Assembly (NCBI GenBank): GCA_905221605.1
Contig: CAJNDS010001469.1
Location: forward strand, 1 to 64,000
Source of the DNA: Symbiodinium natans
Taxonomy: Eukaryota > Sar > Dinophyceae > Suessiales > Symbiodiniaceae
Reading direction: 5' to 3'
DNA length: 64,000 nucleotides
Below are positions 1 to 9,101 of the stretch, piece after piece. Each line of letters opens with the position of its first letter. The first letter of the stretch is position 1. Under the pieces are notes generated by a model that did not search any database, was not told the DNA's origin, and saw nothing but the letters and a program-made list of their open reading frames with translations. A program made the position numbers and the translations under genes.

Positions 1-134
1 AGAGTGACGCAGGAAATGCCGCCCCCGACCGCACTTGACGACTTCCATCCTGTGAGGAGGCCTGGTTGGACTTCCATGGTACTGCTGCTGTCTGCTCAAT
101 GCCAACAAAGAAGCATGTTCCTGCTAGACCCTGA

Positions 135-327
135 ACCCCTGACTGGTTCAGGGATGGTCGCAGCCTCAAGAAGGAGGCGAAACCGAAGCATGTGCTCAGC
201 TTGCAGAGATGGTTCGCCAAAGCTTCCGGCTTGGCAACCTCGAAGTCACAAGATCAGAATTTGGACGAACTCGGGCTGAAGGACATCTGTCCTTCCCAAA
301 CGCATCGGAGATTCAGTTGCAATTAAT
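135..327 (+). CDS. candidate exon, unknown gene 1 (start of the set)
   Basis: An open frame runs from about 135 (TGG at 144, AGG at 150) to about 327 and has the G/C-rich third positions seen in clear exons further on. It encodes a lysine-rich segment (SLKKEAKPKHVLSLQRWF) followed by a polar stretch. A longer open frame from position 4 in another phase has a less protein-like composition and is probably its shadow. I do not recognise the protein. The 5' end of the gene is probably outside the window. Confidence 0.4.
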
Positions 328-660
328 TAGCAGTGTAAGAGGTCGCACAAAGGGACGAACGCCAGACATTGTCGCCATGCTTTTTTGACTTCCCAGGCTT
401 TCCTCGGATTTCATGGTCAGATACTGCCGGAAGGCGAGCACAACGATGCACCAGGACGGGTTCTGCATTTGCAGTTGCTGGTGTTGCAGTCCAACTGGGT
501 TTGTGTAGGTGTTAGAGAAGCAGACCTTCAAGAGCATCAACATCTTGTGCGACTGTTCGCCAAAAGCCCGCATGGATGTGTCTTCACTGCAAACACGTGC
601 TTGTGCTCAGCCCCGTCACTGTCACTCACTTGAATATCATTTAGTGCAACTAAGTTGTTC

Positions 661-868
661 GCACCAATCCTGACAGTGGATGAAACGGCTATCTGCTGGG
701 TGCTCCAGAAGATGCCAGATCTTCTGGCCAGCACTGAGTCCTCTGACGTGAAGCAAGAGGAACTGCAGAAGCTGGCTGACAAGGTGTCTGCCAGCATGGT
801 GGAGAAGGAGAGTCTTGCCAAGGTCACTGCCAAAATGCAGCTGGTCTTACACACATTAGAGGGAGTAT
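661..868 (+). CDS. candidate exon, unknown gene 1 (helical segment)
   Basis: A clean open frame encodes a charged, probably helical segment (VDETAICWVLQKMPDLL, then a run rich in K, E and L). The frame decays into a low-complexity C/F/S stretch after about 870, so the exon probably ends there. It lies about 45 bp upstream of the next coding block, in a different frame, consistent with a short intron between. Function unknown. Confidence 0.45.
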
Positions 869-913
869 TCGGCTGTTCTGTCTTTTTCTGCTCCTGCACA
901 TGAATTTTTAAAG

Positions 914-1402
914 CCAAGGCCAAAGACGCTGGCCAGAATCAGGCAGCAACGTCTTGCATCAAAGGATCAACTCCGAGCTGTCTTGCATGTGCTGGAGTTG
1001 TGCGAGTTTGCAGTGGACAAGCCCTCGGTCCAGCTGGATGCCGTGACGCCCGAACACGAGACGAGGGAGACCTACGACAGCCGCCCTTTCATCGCTGACA
1101 CCCGAACCGGAATCGCAAGATGGGTATCGGTCTCAGAAGAAGACAAGTACAAGAGGATAATCCTAAGCCCCGACGAGGGAGGCCCGTTGTACACAGCCTG
1201 GCAGTTCTGTGCAAAGAACCAGTTGCCCATCGGCTTCTGCCGTGATGAGTTGCAGCTCGCACGCAGTCTTTCAATTCAGTCACAAATGTCTTCATGCAGT
1301 TTCGAACAAGTAAGGCACAAAATCCATGCCCATTTTGGGAGGGTCATGTCAAGCAGCAAGGCCGTTCGCAGATTCTTGGATGAGAATCGCTGGGGCATGT
1401 GA
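914..1402 (+). CDS. exon of unknown gene 1
   Basis: This is the longest clean block in the left part: about 163 codons in one frame, ending in TGA at 1400-1402. Codon third positions favour C/G. The product is a soluble-looking segment with an acidic, proline-containing middle (PDEGGPLYTAWQFC) and a basic C-terminal part (SSSKAVRRFLDENRW). The start is set by the point where the frame becomes coding-like, after AAAG at about 912; it is not proved. The TGA may be a true stop or simply lie beyond a splice donor, because a further coding-like block follows within 60 bp. I do not recognise the family. Confidence 0.55.
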   Translation, partial: PRPKTLARIRQQRLASKDQLRAVLHVLELCEFAVDKPSVQLDAVTPEHETRETYDSRPFIADTRTGIARWVSVSEEDKYKRIILSPDEGGPLYTAWQFCAKNQLPIGFCRDELQLARSLSIQSQMSSCSFEQVRHKIHAHFGRVMSSSKAVRRFLDENRWGM

Positions 1403-1457
1403 ATTGTTGTTCTCTCATTGCAAATTAAGGAATGCAAGAGCTCACGGCTTGGGCAAT

Positions 1458-1558
1458 GAGGGCCAGAAAGTGCCCATGGAACACACACAAGCTTGATTCC
1501 TCCCTTCGCGACGCCTTGGGTCGATATATGAATATCGTATCTGGGCCAGGAAAGCTCT
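1458..1558 (+). CDS. candidate short exon, unknown gene 1
   Basis: One frame is open here with strong C/G wobble use (ARKCPWNTHKLDSSLRDALG), ending at TAG near 1558. The flanks lack this bias. It is probably an exon of the same gene as 914-1402. Confidence 0.35.
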
Positions 1559-1594
1559 AGGACAGCAACCCACTGCCTGCACCTTCCTTCGCAG

Positions 1595-1980
1595 GGACAT
1601 TAGACTGGCAATGCAAGATGAAGAGACTAATAGAGTCAACCTGCCCAGTTGGAACTTTGTCGTTTTGCAGGCACATGCCGATGACCTTCTTCAGCAACTC
1701 TACGCAGAACTGATCCTGGCAGAGTGCCTTGGGTATATTGCTAGCACGCAATGCAAGCACGATCCCTGACAGGTTGCTATTGTGTCTGTGTGATCCAACG
1801 AACCAAGGAATGACATCCCCTTCACTGACGATGCACAGCAGAATTTCCAACATGTGCTGGAGATTCTGAACAACGTCTACAAGCATCCTGGCTGAAACAA
1901 GACAACAGAGACAGCACAAAATGTCAATGTGCACCGGAAAACAGGAAGACCGGGACGCTACACGAGTACAAGAGGTGGTG
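1595..1980 (+). CDS. coding block with in-frame TGA codons, unknown gene 1
   Basis: After a pyrimidine-rich stretch and CAG at 1592-1594 a strongly coding-like frame opens (DIRLAMQDEETNRVNLPSWN, then LLQQLYAELILAECLG). The same frame is interrupted by TGA at 1767, 1791 and 1893 but by no TAA or TAG, and reads as protein on both sides of each TGA (SNEPRNDIPFTDDAQQNF between the second and third). Either the gene is decaying by CGA-to-TGA changes, or the blocks are separate short exons. Function unknown. Confidence 0.45.
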
Positions 1981-2242
1981 CAGCTGGGCACTGACTGCCC
2001 GTTCCTTTCAGTACACGGGCACGTTGCTGGGCATCCTGTGGTCAGCAATGGAAGAACTTTGACTCAATTAAAAATGCTTGTGTGGTGTAGTAGTGGTCAC
2101 TGTCTCTATCAGCTGAGTCATGAAAGAGAATACAAGGAGGGAAGAAATCCCTTTGTGGAAGGGAGCAACGCCGACAGATCCTCCCAATATGATCGAGTGA
2201 TGCAGTTGTGCATGAAAGACACTCGGTCTGTCAGTTGCTGTG

Positions 2243-2431
2243 CATGGCTGTGTCTGGGTATGAGAACAGCACCTAACCAGTGCACTCAGGCATTGCTCGA
2301 CGAACACTCGCACGCCCTCTATGATGCCGTGAAGCCCTTGTGCAGTCCTTTCTGCAGCATGACGCTCAGCCTTGCTGCTTGCATGCAATGAAAGCAGACT
2401 TGGGTCTGATATCAAGGTTCTGAGTCTTGTG
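2243..2431 (+). CDS. exon candidate with a homopolymer frame break, unknown gene 1
   Basis: One frame reads QALLDEHSHALYDAVKP up to the CCC at about 2336-2338. Beyond it the neighbouring frame carries on as protein (QSFLQHDAQPCC, then HAMKADLGLIS). One extra C in the CCC run would join them. The block ends just before the GT-rich microsatellite, which would then lie in an intron. Confidence 0.4.
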
Positions 2432-2444
2432 TTGTGGTGGGATG

Positions 2445-2685
2445 TGAGTCAGTGTGTGTCTGTGTGGGTGTGTGTGTGTGTGTGGGGGTGTGTGTGTGGG
2501 TGTGGGTGTGGGTGTGTGGGTGTGTGTGTGTGGGTGTGTGGGTGGCTCTGTGTGTGTGTGTGGGTGTGTGTGTGTGTTTGTGTGGTTGGGGGGGGGGGAG
2601 GGGGGGGTGGTGGTGGGTGGGTGGGTGGGTGGGTGGGTGGGTGGGTGTGGGTGGGTGTGTGGGTGTGTGTTTGTGTGTGTCAGTT
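2445..2685 (+). repeat. GT/GGGT microsatellite with G-runs
   Basis: About 240 bp of (GT)n, GGGTGT and (GGGT)n with an internal run of ten or more G. It separates two coding-like blocks and probably lies in an intron of gene 1. Frames through it give only V/C/W/G low-complexity peptides and are not genes. Confidence 0.9.
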
Positions 2686-2940
2686 TCAGAAGCATCACCA
2701 TCAATCATGCTTTCGTGCCAACTAAGCAACGATCGGTCTCCGAGCTGATGTCTCTGCACAAACATGTGCTGTTCGTTAATGGCCCCGGCTTCGACGATGA
2801 TCTTCGTTCAATGACAGTGGACGCCTTCAGTGCCGGCGGCATGAAACGCTTGAGAGTGCCCCGTGATTCTATTCTTCCATCTCCGGCCCCGGAATGCCTG
2901 GAGACCTGGCTGCATCTTTGTTGCCACGTCTTGCTAAGTT
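2683..2940 (+). CDS. exon of unknown gene 1
   Basis: Directly after the microsatellite an AG (2681-2682) precedes an open frame that reads FRSITINHAFVPTKQRSVSE and later HKHVLFVNGPGFDDDLRSM, with consistent C/G wobble. It fades after the segment CLETWLHLCCHVLLS near 2940. The product is unrecognised. Confidence 0.5.
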
Positions 2941-3057
2941 GTGACCTTGCTTCGTTTCGCAGAAGGATAACTGCCAGCGATTGGTTCTTTGTTTTTGTTT
3001 ATTTATAGGATCTGGGCTCGCAGGTGTCGCTAGCAGGTCGTATCTTGACTTGGAGCC

Positions 3058-3475
3058 ATGGAAGAATCCAAGACACCCGTGGCAGTTGACCTACCACTGT
3101 GCACGCCCAAACGGGCTCAGTTTGTCAGCATGTACAAAGAAAGGATGGAGTACCGCTATGTTTCTGCAAACCTGAAGAAGTACAGCCAGGCAGTTTCCCG
3201 CGATATCTCCCCACCACGCACGCCTTCTTGCCTGTGCATCGTATCGAAGAGGAAGTACGAGGCTGAAGCTGGAAAATGGCGAAACAAGATCAGGACCCTG
3301 TACCAGATGATGACTGACCCGGTGTTTGTGCAGACCAACCCAGATTCTTATGCACCGAGGAGCTGAGTCGTGCAAAGCTTTCGCTTACCGCAAATTCAAC
3401 GGTAGCTGCCAATTCGCTTCTTGCCTGGCATGGCCAGGACCCCTTTGCTTGCCAATTCATGAATTAGCTGCTTCT
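3058..3475 (+). CDS. exon of unknown gene 1, frame break near 3348
   Basis: An ATG at 3058 opens a frame (EESKTPVAVDLPLCTPKRAQ, then KYSQAVSRDISPPRTPSC) which continues coding-like to about 3348 and would stop at 3364-3366. In the next frame the sequence goes on as protein (CTEELSRAKLSLTANSTVAA) to about 3460. One additional T in the TT at about 3347 would fuse the two halves. The first ATG may be an internal methionine. About 600 bp of AT-richer sequence follow, probably an intron. Confidence 0.45.
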
Positions 3476-4072
3476 AGCAGTCACAGCTACCCTCCGGCTG
3501 AACGAAAATGAAACTTCGATTCGAGGCAAAGGGGTTTGCCAAAACCAACGGACTAATTTCTACTCGAACCCAGTCCAGAATATATAGTTGGAGTCTCCCA
3601 CCTAGCATGTGCCGTCTGCCCTTTCACAAGGAAGACTTTAGTTCCTTAGCTCTGTGTTACCGGCCTGGTCCCGAAGTCCGCCTACTGGCAATCTATCTGC
3701 CTCTAATGTCTAACTATCTACAATAGCTAATAATGATAGTTAATCCTACTGGCAGCATAGATGCCTGCAACTCTACTGGCTGTGGTCACAATTATCTGAA
3801 GTGTTTTGCCCTGATTTGGTGTGCTTACTTCAACTAAAAGCTACTTGCTGGCATTGGCCAGCAACACTGCACAGCCTTGTAATATGTAAGAGCACTCTGC
3901 TTTCGCTACTGGCAAAGTTCCTGCCAATAAATATACAGAGTTTGTTCACTTCAATTTACACAAACTACTCGCTCAGTTTGAAAACATCGGGCTTATTGAA
4001 ACTACTGGCTGTGGGAAGCCTTGTGTGTAAGAGCAACCACTCCCCTACAGAAACACATGTGCTGGATATTCA
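3476..4072 (+). other. probable intron or spacer in gene 1
   Basis: AT-richer than its neighbours, with repeated short motifs such as ACTGGCA and GCCAAT but no convincing coding bias. It ends in a CAG (4070-4072) directly before a strongly coding frame, so I read it as intronic. Confidence 0.4.
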
Positions 4073-4742
4073 GGTACTGCACATCACGACTGCCCTGTCC
4101 CAGAGCGACGCAGAGCTGCTTCAAGACTACATGTCGGCCTGGATGGCTTCTGTCTTTGAGCTGAGCATGTATGCTTTGTACCTTCGATCGTGCCCGGCAA
4201 AGATGGCACTGCTGGCAGTCAAGACTGAAGGCGAGGCTGGGAACGAGGAACGTGAGGTGCAGAAAAGGGTTATGCAAGAGTGCAAGACAGAATGGGAAAC
4301 CATCTTGCAAATGGAGGCCGATGCAACCCTGAACCCGTTGCTGAAGCAGCTTTGCCCCCACACACGATACCACTGTGTCAGAGAGCCGCTGACTTTCATG
4401 GAGCAAAACAAGTGGGAGATGAACGAGACCGTCGAGAGCATGATACTGGCCTGGCACCCGAAAGTGTCGCACTCCGCCAACATAGAGGGTGTTTTCAACT
4501 CTTTGGAAGATATCGTCAAACGTTCCATGAAGAGCAACAACCCGAGCTTGCCGAACATCCAACGCTGTGCCATCCGAGCTGTGCATCGGAAACTTTGCCA
4601 GGGAGATAGCAGCCCAAACGGGGTGGTGCTCGAGCCGCAGGATTTTGAGGGCAGCGAGATTCGAAACATTCGACCAGGGGTGTTCAAGCCGGAGTCGTTC
4701 CAGAGCAGATCCTCTGCTTTCCGAACAAAGGAGTTGTTCGTC
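4073..4742 (+). CDS. long exon of unknown gene 1
   Basis: After CAG, about 223 codons are open without interruption (LHITTALSQSDAELLQDYMS to SSAFRTKELFV). The product is soluble, with an acidic helical part (GEAGNEEREVQKRVMQECKT) and a later segment (HPKVSHSANIEGVFNSLEDI). A GT donor at 4743 (GTGAGC) and an AG acceptor at 4832-4833 give a 91-nt intron that keeps the frame into the next exon. I do not recognise the family; a gene carried by a dispersed dinoflagellate repeat is one possibility. Confidence 0.65.
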
Positions 4743-4833
4743 GTGAGCATGGATATAAGTAAAGATGTAAGAAAAGACAAAGAGAGATAGACAGAGAGAA
4801 TTCCTTAATATTTTAATTTGTCCGTATGAGCAG

Positions 4834-5208
4834 GCTGGGGGGTTTCAACAAACTGTTCGTTTGCAACAAACTGTCGCCTTCCCAGGCTCCGTTCTTCGTC
4901 TGGACGATATCTTGAAACCATTTGGAAGCACGTCGCTCTTCTACCACAACAAGGTCAACCTGAACTATCTCCGTGCCTTTGTGCAGGCAAAAACGATGCT
5001 CTTCTGCATTTGGTTCTGCTGTTTGAAGTCTCAGACGGCATAAATAAACAGTTGTTTTAACCCGAGGAAAGAGCTGGACCTCCACCAGTGCTACAATAAT
5101 TTCTGGGTGGCTGGATTGATTCAACCGGGCATGCTGTTGCGAGTGGAGCAGAAGTGGTACCTGGCTGTGGGGAAGACGCCAGCCCTTGTGTATGCTCCTG
5201 GCTTTCAA
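4834..5208 (+). CDS. exon of unknown gene 1, two homopolymer frame breaks
   Basis: The frame continues in phase from the previous exon (VLRLDDILKPFGSTSLFYHN). It needs one more A in the run at 4989-4993 and one fewer T in the run at 5055-5058; with those it reads through NDALLHLVLLFEVSDGIN and ELDLHQCYNNFWVAGLIQPG to the exon end at 5208. As the bases stand the frame is broken twice. The exon would end CAA before GATTAG, a non-canonical GA donor; GC and GA donors are known in dinoflagellates. Confidence 0.55.
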
Positions 5209-5255
5209 GATTAGACGTTGCTTCGCAAAGTAGCAAACATGCAAGACACGGGGAG

Positions 5256-5289
<34 letters not shown>

Positions 5290-5317
5290 GAGAGAGACTC
5301 TGAGAGAGAAAAACAAA

Positions 5318-5348
<31 letters not shown>

Positions 5349-5419
5349 ACAGTCCATCCAATCCTGGACTTGCTGCTTCAACTGTCCATGTATTTTGGTG
5401 TCTGTGTTGGTCGACTAAG
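5209..5419 (+). other. probable intron with GA microsatellite
   Basis: The boundaries GA (5209) and AG (5418-5419) keep the reading frame from exon to exon. The interior holds an impure (GA)n tract at about 5257-5347. The GA-AG class is inferred from the frame only. Confidence 0.4.
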
Positions 5420-5705
5420 GCAGTTGAGCTGAATGAAGTCCACAGGCAGTTCAGGGGACCGTTGCCAACCGTGGCGCACGACGAAACGAGAATCCAGAAC
5501 AACAACGAGTACAAGAAGATTCGGGACTCGCTCAAGCATGGAGAGACAGTGAATGCTTTGACAATCAACACAGCAAAGTTGCTAGGCTTGCAACTCAATG
5601 TCGCTCCGTATTAAGTTTGCAAACAAAACGTTTACAGACAGAGTTCCTGCCCTTCCTGAAAACTTTAGGCCCTTTGTGAAGGAGTTGCTCGTGGAGATGA
5701 GCAAG
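5420..5705 (+). CDS. exon of unknown gene 1, frame break near 5611
   Basis: Reads AVELNEVHRQFRGPLPTVAH and on to LGLQLNVAPY, then meets TAA at 5612-5614. One fewer T at 5611-5612 would continue the frame into FANKTFTDRVPALPENFRPF and VKELLVEMSK. It ends at AAG before a GC donor (5706-5707). Confidence 0.5.
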
Positions 5706-5784
5706 GCACAATGACAAACCAAACACTGTTGCTTATTCTCTGGGTGAGTGTTCGGGCGAAGTTATTTCAAAGCTTCGCTGGCAG

Positions 5785-6381
5785 GTGGAGCTCTTCGACT
5801 TCACAATGCATTGGATTCAGGGCACCTTGGCTGCCCAACTTCCGACGTGTCTTCTCTTTCGCAGAAGCAAAGATCCTCACTCCCTGCTGGCTGGTCTTTG
5901 CAGAGACCGGGGCATCATGAAGGTTAACTCCGATGGGCTTACAAGAATGCTTGAAGCATATGGGCTTCGAATGAGGAAAACCAGTTCCAAAAGTGCAAAG
6001 ATTCGAGGCCTCATGGCCCTTCCAGAGGTCAAAGACTTCTGCAGCGAGCAGGAGCTCGAGGAGCTCGAGGCCTCTTTGACCGAGCATGACAAGAAGCGCA
6101 GGCGAAAGAGTTCGCAAGAGAATGAGGATGGAGAGGAAGAAGATGAGCAAGAGGTGCAAGAGCATGTTGAAATAATTGCCAAGAATAAACTCATAATTTC
6201 CGAAATACTCAGTGGCCGAATAAGGGCCAGAGAGCCGCACCTGTGTCAGGCAGCAGATGATGGCTGGCTCATGCAAGATCCCGCAGTTGCACTGGCTCGG
6301 CAGATGCTGGCCGAAATTGAAGTTGATGACGAGGACCGTGAGATGAATGAAAACATGTTTCGCATCAGACTGACTATCTAA
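5785..6381 (+). CDS. last exon of unknown gene 1
   Basis: After a 79-nt GC-AG intron (5706-5784) this exon is open for 198 codons to TAA at 6379-6381, in phase with the previous exon. The product begins VELFDFTMHWIQGTLAAQLP, has a basic cluster (KKRRRKSS, a possible nuclear localisation signal) followed by an acidic low-complexity run (NEDGEEEDEQE), and ends in a helical, acidic tail. No catalytic motif is seen. A nuclear or chromatin-associated role is only a guess. Confidence 0.65.
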   Translation: MELFDFTMHWIQGTLAAQLPTCLLFRRSKDPHSLLAGLCRDRGIMKVNSDGLTRMLEAYGLRMRKTSSKSAKIRGLMALPEVKDFCSEQELEELEASLTEHDKKRRRKSSQENEDGEEEDEQEVQEHVEIIAKNKLIISEILSGRIRAREPHLCQAADDGWLMQDPAVALARQMLAEIEVDDEDREMNENMFRIRLTI

Positions 6382-6484
6382 ATCTGATGAATTGAAGTAG
6401 GCATTCGTTGGCAAGGCCAACGAATGACACTAAAAATCAAGCTGCCTGCATAAGAGTAAAGACACCAACATGCTGCTGTGAGCA

Positions 6485-7081
6485 ATGGAGGAAATTCGCG
6501 AGGGCGAGCCGGTTGATCCCACGGCTCCAGCAGATGCAGGTGCAGATCCAGCACCTAGCAGTGGAGCAGCAGCATCCTCTTCGGCCGGGCCTGCCGATGG
6601 GGCTGGGCCTGGTGATTCTCAGCAGACCGAGCAGATTGCACGACACAGCCGAGCCCTTTTGAGCAAGGCAACCACAGTGCCAGAGTGGTTGACAGATCGC
6701 TACAAGATTCCTACGGACATCGTTGTGACACATGTGCAGCACAAGTCCAAGCTCCTGCCGCACTTCCAGGCCCGCTTGCCAGGAGACATGAAGTACGAAG
6801 GGAAGTCTCTTGTCGACCAAATATGTTCTGTAATGTTTCTCAACACTCACGAGCAAACACATACATAACATTGTGTGTTGCTTGTGCTTCTTTTGCAACC
6901 AAGGCAGTCTTCGTCTGCATCCTATAATCCGGAAGTGAGAGCAGACGAGCTGAACAAGCAATTGGATAAGATACAACTCATGGATGCGAAGTCCCGGTCG
7001 CAATTGCAGGCTTGGTACATGGTTTTCTGTTGGTGTGATGCAGCAATGAAAAGCCAGAGCAAAAGACGAAGGACGACCTAG
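6485..7081 (+). CDS. small two-exon gene of unknown function, 172 aa
   Basis: ATG at 6485 opens a frame through an Ala/Pro/Ser-rich, probably disordered N-terminus and then a more structured part (VPEWLTDRYKIPTDIVVTHV). I place a GT-AG intron at 6830-6907 (78 nt). Exon 2 (6908-7081) follows in phase (SYNPEVRADELNKQLDKIQL) and ends in a basic C-terminus (KSQSKRRR) before TAG. Coding blocks: 6485-6829 and 6908-7081. It starts only 104 bp after the upstream stop on the same strand, as expected for unidirectional dinoflagellate genes. It could also be a second product of the same element. Family not recognised. Confidence 0.55.
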
Positions 7082-7600
7082 TGACAAAGCCAGCGACAGA
7101 GCCAGTGACACACGGTTTTGCCAGTGAGCGCGGAAAAAAGAGAGCAGCTTCTAGGGAACCCTCCAAAGCCTTCACATTTCAGGAACACTCAGACTCACTT
7201 GCATTGAATTCTGACATAAGTTTCAGGTAGAGGCAATGGGTAATATCACCACACCCTGTTAAAACCCCAAAGGCTCATGCAGAACCATGTTCCCAACTGC
7301 CACCCATCTTGAAGCAGCATTGCTATGGAAACCTATGATTTAGGGCCACTTTTTCTCGGGCGGTAGAACTTGACTTTGTAGCCACGTACTTGTCCAAGCA
7401 GTGTTCCAGTCGCTGAGAAGCCCCAGACACCTCCACAGGGGTGGCTGTGAACATAATTTTAATGAAATAACATTATTACCCTTCTTCCCTATATATCTTA
7501 CAAATCCTTATACAGACGTAAAAATCTAATTTATATCCCTTTTCCGTAGCCTAAAAAGTCCTTGTAAAGCTATCAAACTCTAATCTTTACAGGGCCCCCC
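7082..7600 (+). other. intergenic or 3' region before the telomeric-repeat domain
   Basis: No convincing coding frame. The first 60 bp carry a short imperfect repeat (GACAAAGCCAGCGACAGAGCCAGTGACAC, split here into its GACA/GCCAG parts). Composition shifts from gene-like to AT-rich near 7450 and then to telomeric repeats. Confidence 0.5.
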
Positions 7601-7602
7601 CC

Positions 7603-7729
7603 TCCCCCTAAACCCTAAACCCTAAACCCCAAACCCCAAACCGGCCCTAAACCCTAAAACCCTAAAACCCTAAAGCCTAAACCCTAAACCCTAAACCCTA
7701 AACCCTAAACCCTAAACCCTAAACCTACC
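7603..7729 (-). repeat. first interstitial telomeric tract, CCCTAAA orientation
   Basis: About 125 bp of CCCTAAA units with variants (CCCAAA, CCCTAAAA). It marks the abrupt start of a 50-kb domain with a tract every few hundred bases. It is not a chromosome end, because unique DNA continues on both sides. Confidence 0.95.
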
Positions 7730-7734
7730 CCCAG

Positions 7735-7809
7735 TCCAGAGGAGCAGAAGCAGGCAGTCTCCTGGCTGAGCCGGCTCTCTCCTGGAAGCCCCGGACTCGG
7801 CCGCAGCGG
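7735..7809 (+). CDS. candidate exon between inverted telomeric tracts
   Basis: A GC-rich unique stretch after CAG, with an open frame (EEQKQAVSWLSRLSPGSPG), lies between a C tract (7603-7729) and a T tract (7827-7930). It is the first instance of the C tract, spacer, T tract arrangement. Coding status rests on composition and splice-like edges only. Confidence 0.25.
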
Positions 7810-7826
7810 GAGTTTTTGGGTTCCTA

Positions 7827-7930
7827 TAGGGTTTAGGGTTTAGGGTTTAGGGTTTAGGGTTTAGGGTTTAGGGTTTAGGTTTTAGGGTTTTAGGGTTTTA
7901 GGGTTCAGGGTTTAGGGTTTAGGGTTGAGG
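7827..7930 (+). repeat. interstitial telomeric tract, TTTAGGG orientation
   Basis: About 14 TTTAGGG units with a few TTTTAGGG variants, inverted relative to the tract 100 bp upstream. Confidence 0.95.
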
Positions 7931-7947
7931 GTCCTAAGTTTTTGGGG

Positions 7948-8049
7948 TTGGGATGTTTCCCCCTCTACTAACGGCTCCCTAATAGGGATTCGAGTAGGGG
8001 GTACTATAATCCCTAGTAAGGACTGTTGGTATAAGGGTGAACATCCCAA
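7948..8049 (+). repeat. hairpin element family B
   Basis: Begins TTGGGATGTT and ends with its complement AACATCCCAA; the interior is also palindromic (CTAACGGCTCC with GGACTGTTGG). Family B recurs at about 10960, 13191, 19102, 40581 (partial), 47374, 55532, 57033 and 63846. It has no coding capacity and resembles a MITE or introner. Confidence 0.85.
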
Positions 8050-8612
8050 GTTCACGGTCCGTAAGAACCCCGCAAAAATGCAAGAAGTATTCTTCCTTTA
8101 TAAGGGATTATTGTCTTTGATTTTGGGGGGAGGTTCTTAAGCAAATAGTGGCGTCAAGGGAGATTCTCTGGGGTTGTCTCGAAAACAACCAAAACACGAA
8201 GCTCTATCTCGGAATCACGGGGGCGGTGTGGGGGGGGGGGGGGTGGGAGGGCAGGATTTCGCGGCAGGAGATCAACAAAAAAAGGGCTTGTTAATTCGCT
8301 TACGAAAGCGCATCCGGTTTGGATAACTTGCTTTCGGGGCTCTCTGAATGTTATTAGTTATCTTCGGGGTTTTGCCACTTTGCCTCCCTACATACTACAG
8401 CCCCCCCCCCCCCTGCCCACCGACAGAATTCGTTGTGATCTTGAACCCCAAAACTCCTGAACCCTCAAACCCCTGAACCCTTAACCCTGAAACCCCCCAA
8501 CTTAATCCCTAGGGCTTTAGGATTTTAGGGCTTTAGGGCTTTAGGGCTTTAGGGTTTTAGGATTTAGAGAGAGAGGGCTTCTCGGGTTTTTAGGCCTTAG
8601 GGTTTAGGCCGA
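8050..8612 (+). other. repeat-rich stretch without a gene
   Basis: Holds a piece of family Q (about 8080-8150, ending GCAAATAGTGG), G-runs at about 8230, a C-run at 8401-8413, and weak C (8450-8500) and T (8508-8610) telomeric tracts. Confidence 0.6.
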
Positions 8613-8942
8613 GTGCCTCAATCAAACCAGTCACCCGACGGAGGAGACGAGGGAGACGCAGTGTCGAGCACTGCGGCTGTAGGAGCGATTTCCAGGCCGT
8701 GTTTCCGCTTTGCTGCTGGGCAGCTGGGGTGTGGATTGGCTTTTGCTCCAGGCCAGCCACAGGCCCCGGCAAAGATGACGAAGTCGCAGACTTCGTTGGA
8801 GGGAGGTACCTCTGGCATCATACGTCCTTCAGTGCCAAACTACCTCACCTACTCCCAGGTTCTGGTCGACTCAGCAATGCTAACGCAACCGAGGGACCCT
8901 TCAACAGAGCCAGGCACTCTACTCTGCGGTCGGTCTCTTTAA
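8613..8942 (+). CDS. open frame, possible exon(s), 109 codons
   Basis: One frame is open from 8613 to TAA at 8940-8942 in unique, GC-rich DNA (segment PSVPNYLTYSQVLVDSAM). An overlapping + frame (8699-8983) is about as open, so the frame is not settled. Product unrecognised. Confidence 0.3.
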   Translation: MPQSNQSPDGGDEGDAVSSTAAVGAISRPCFRFAAGQLGCGLAFAPGQPQAPAKMTKSQTSLEGGTSGIIRPSVPNYLTYSQVLVDSAMLTQPRDPSTEPGTLLCGRSL

Positions 8943-9101
8943 ACTCATCATGTTGCGGTATATCGGCTGAAATGTCAGCCTGATAGGAGTGGGGAGCTCT
9001 GCTATGAGGGAGCTTTACTCCTCCGGACTCTGGGGGGGTGGGGGTTACCCACAGCCGAACCGCACAGCATCCTTGCCTGCTTCAGCGAGTGCGAGAGTCG
9101 A

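Noticed and set aside
2366-2765. Open frames of about 100-184 codons on both strands
   Set aside because: They are translations of the GT/GGGT microsatellite (runs of V, C, W, G or T, H, P). Only the part after 2683 is coding-like.
4127-4780. Minus-strand frames of 194-217 codons
   Set aside because: They lie opposite the long + strand exon with C/G-biased third positions, which opens antisense frames. The + frame joins neighbours in phase.
4813-5598. Minus-strand frame of 261 codons
   Set aside because: It crosses the GA microsatellite (long Ser/Leu repeat) and opposes three phased + exons.
5767-6420. Minus-strand frame of 217 codons
   Set aside because: Antisense shadow of the 5785-6381 exon, whose product has a sensible basic/acidic domain pattern.
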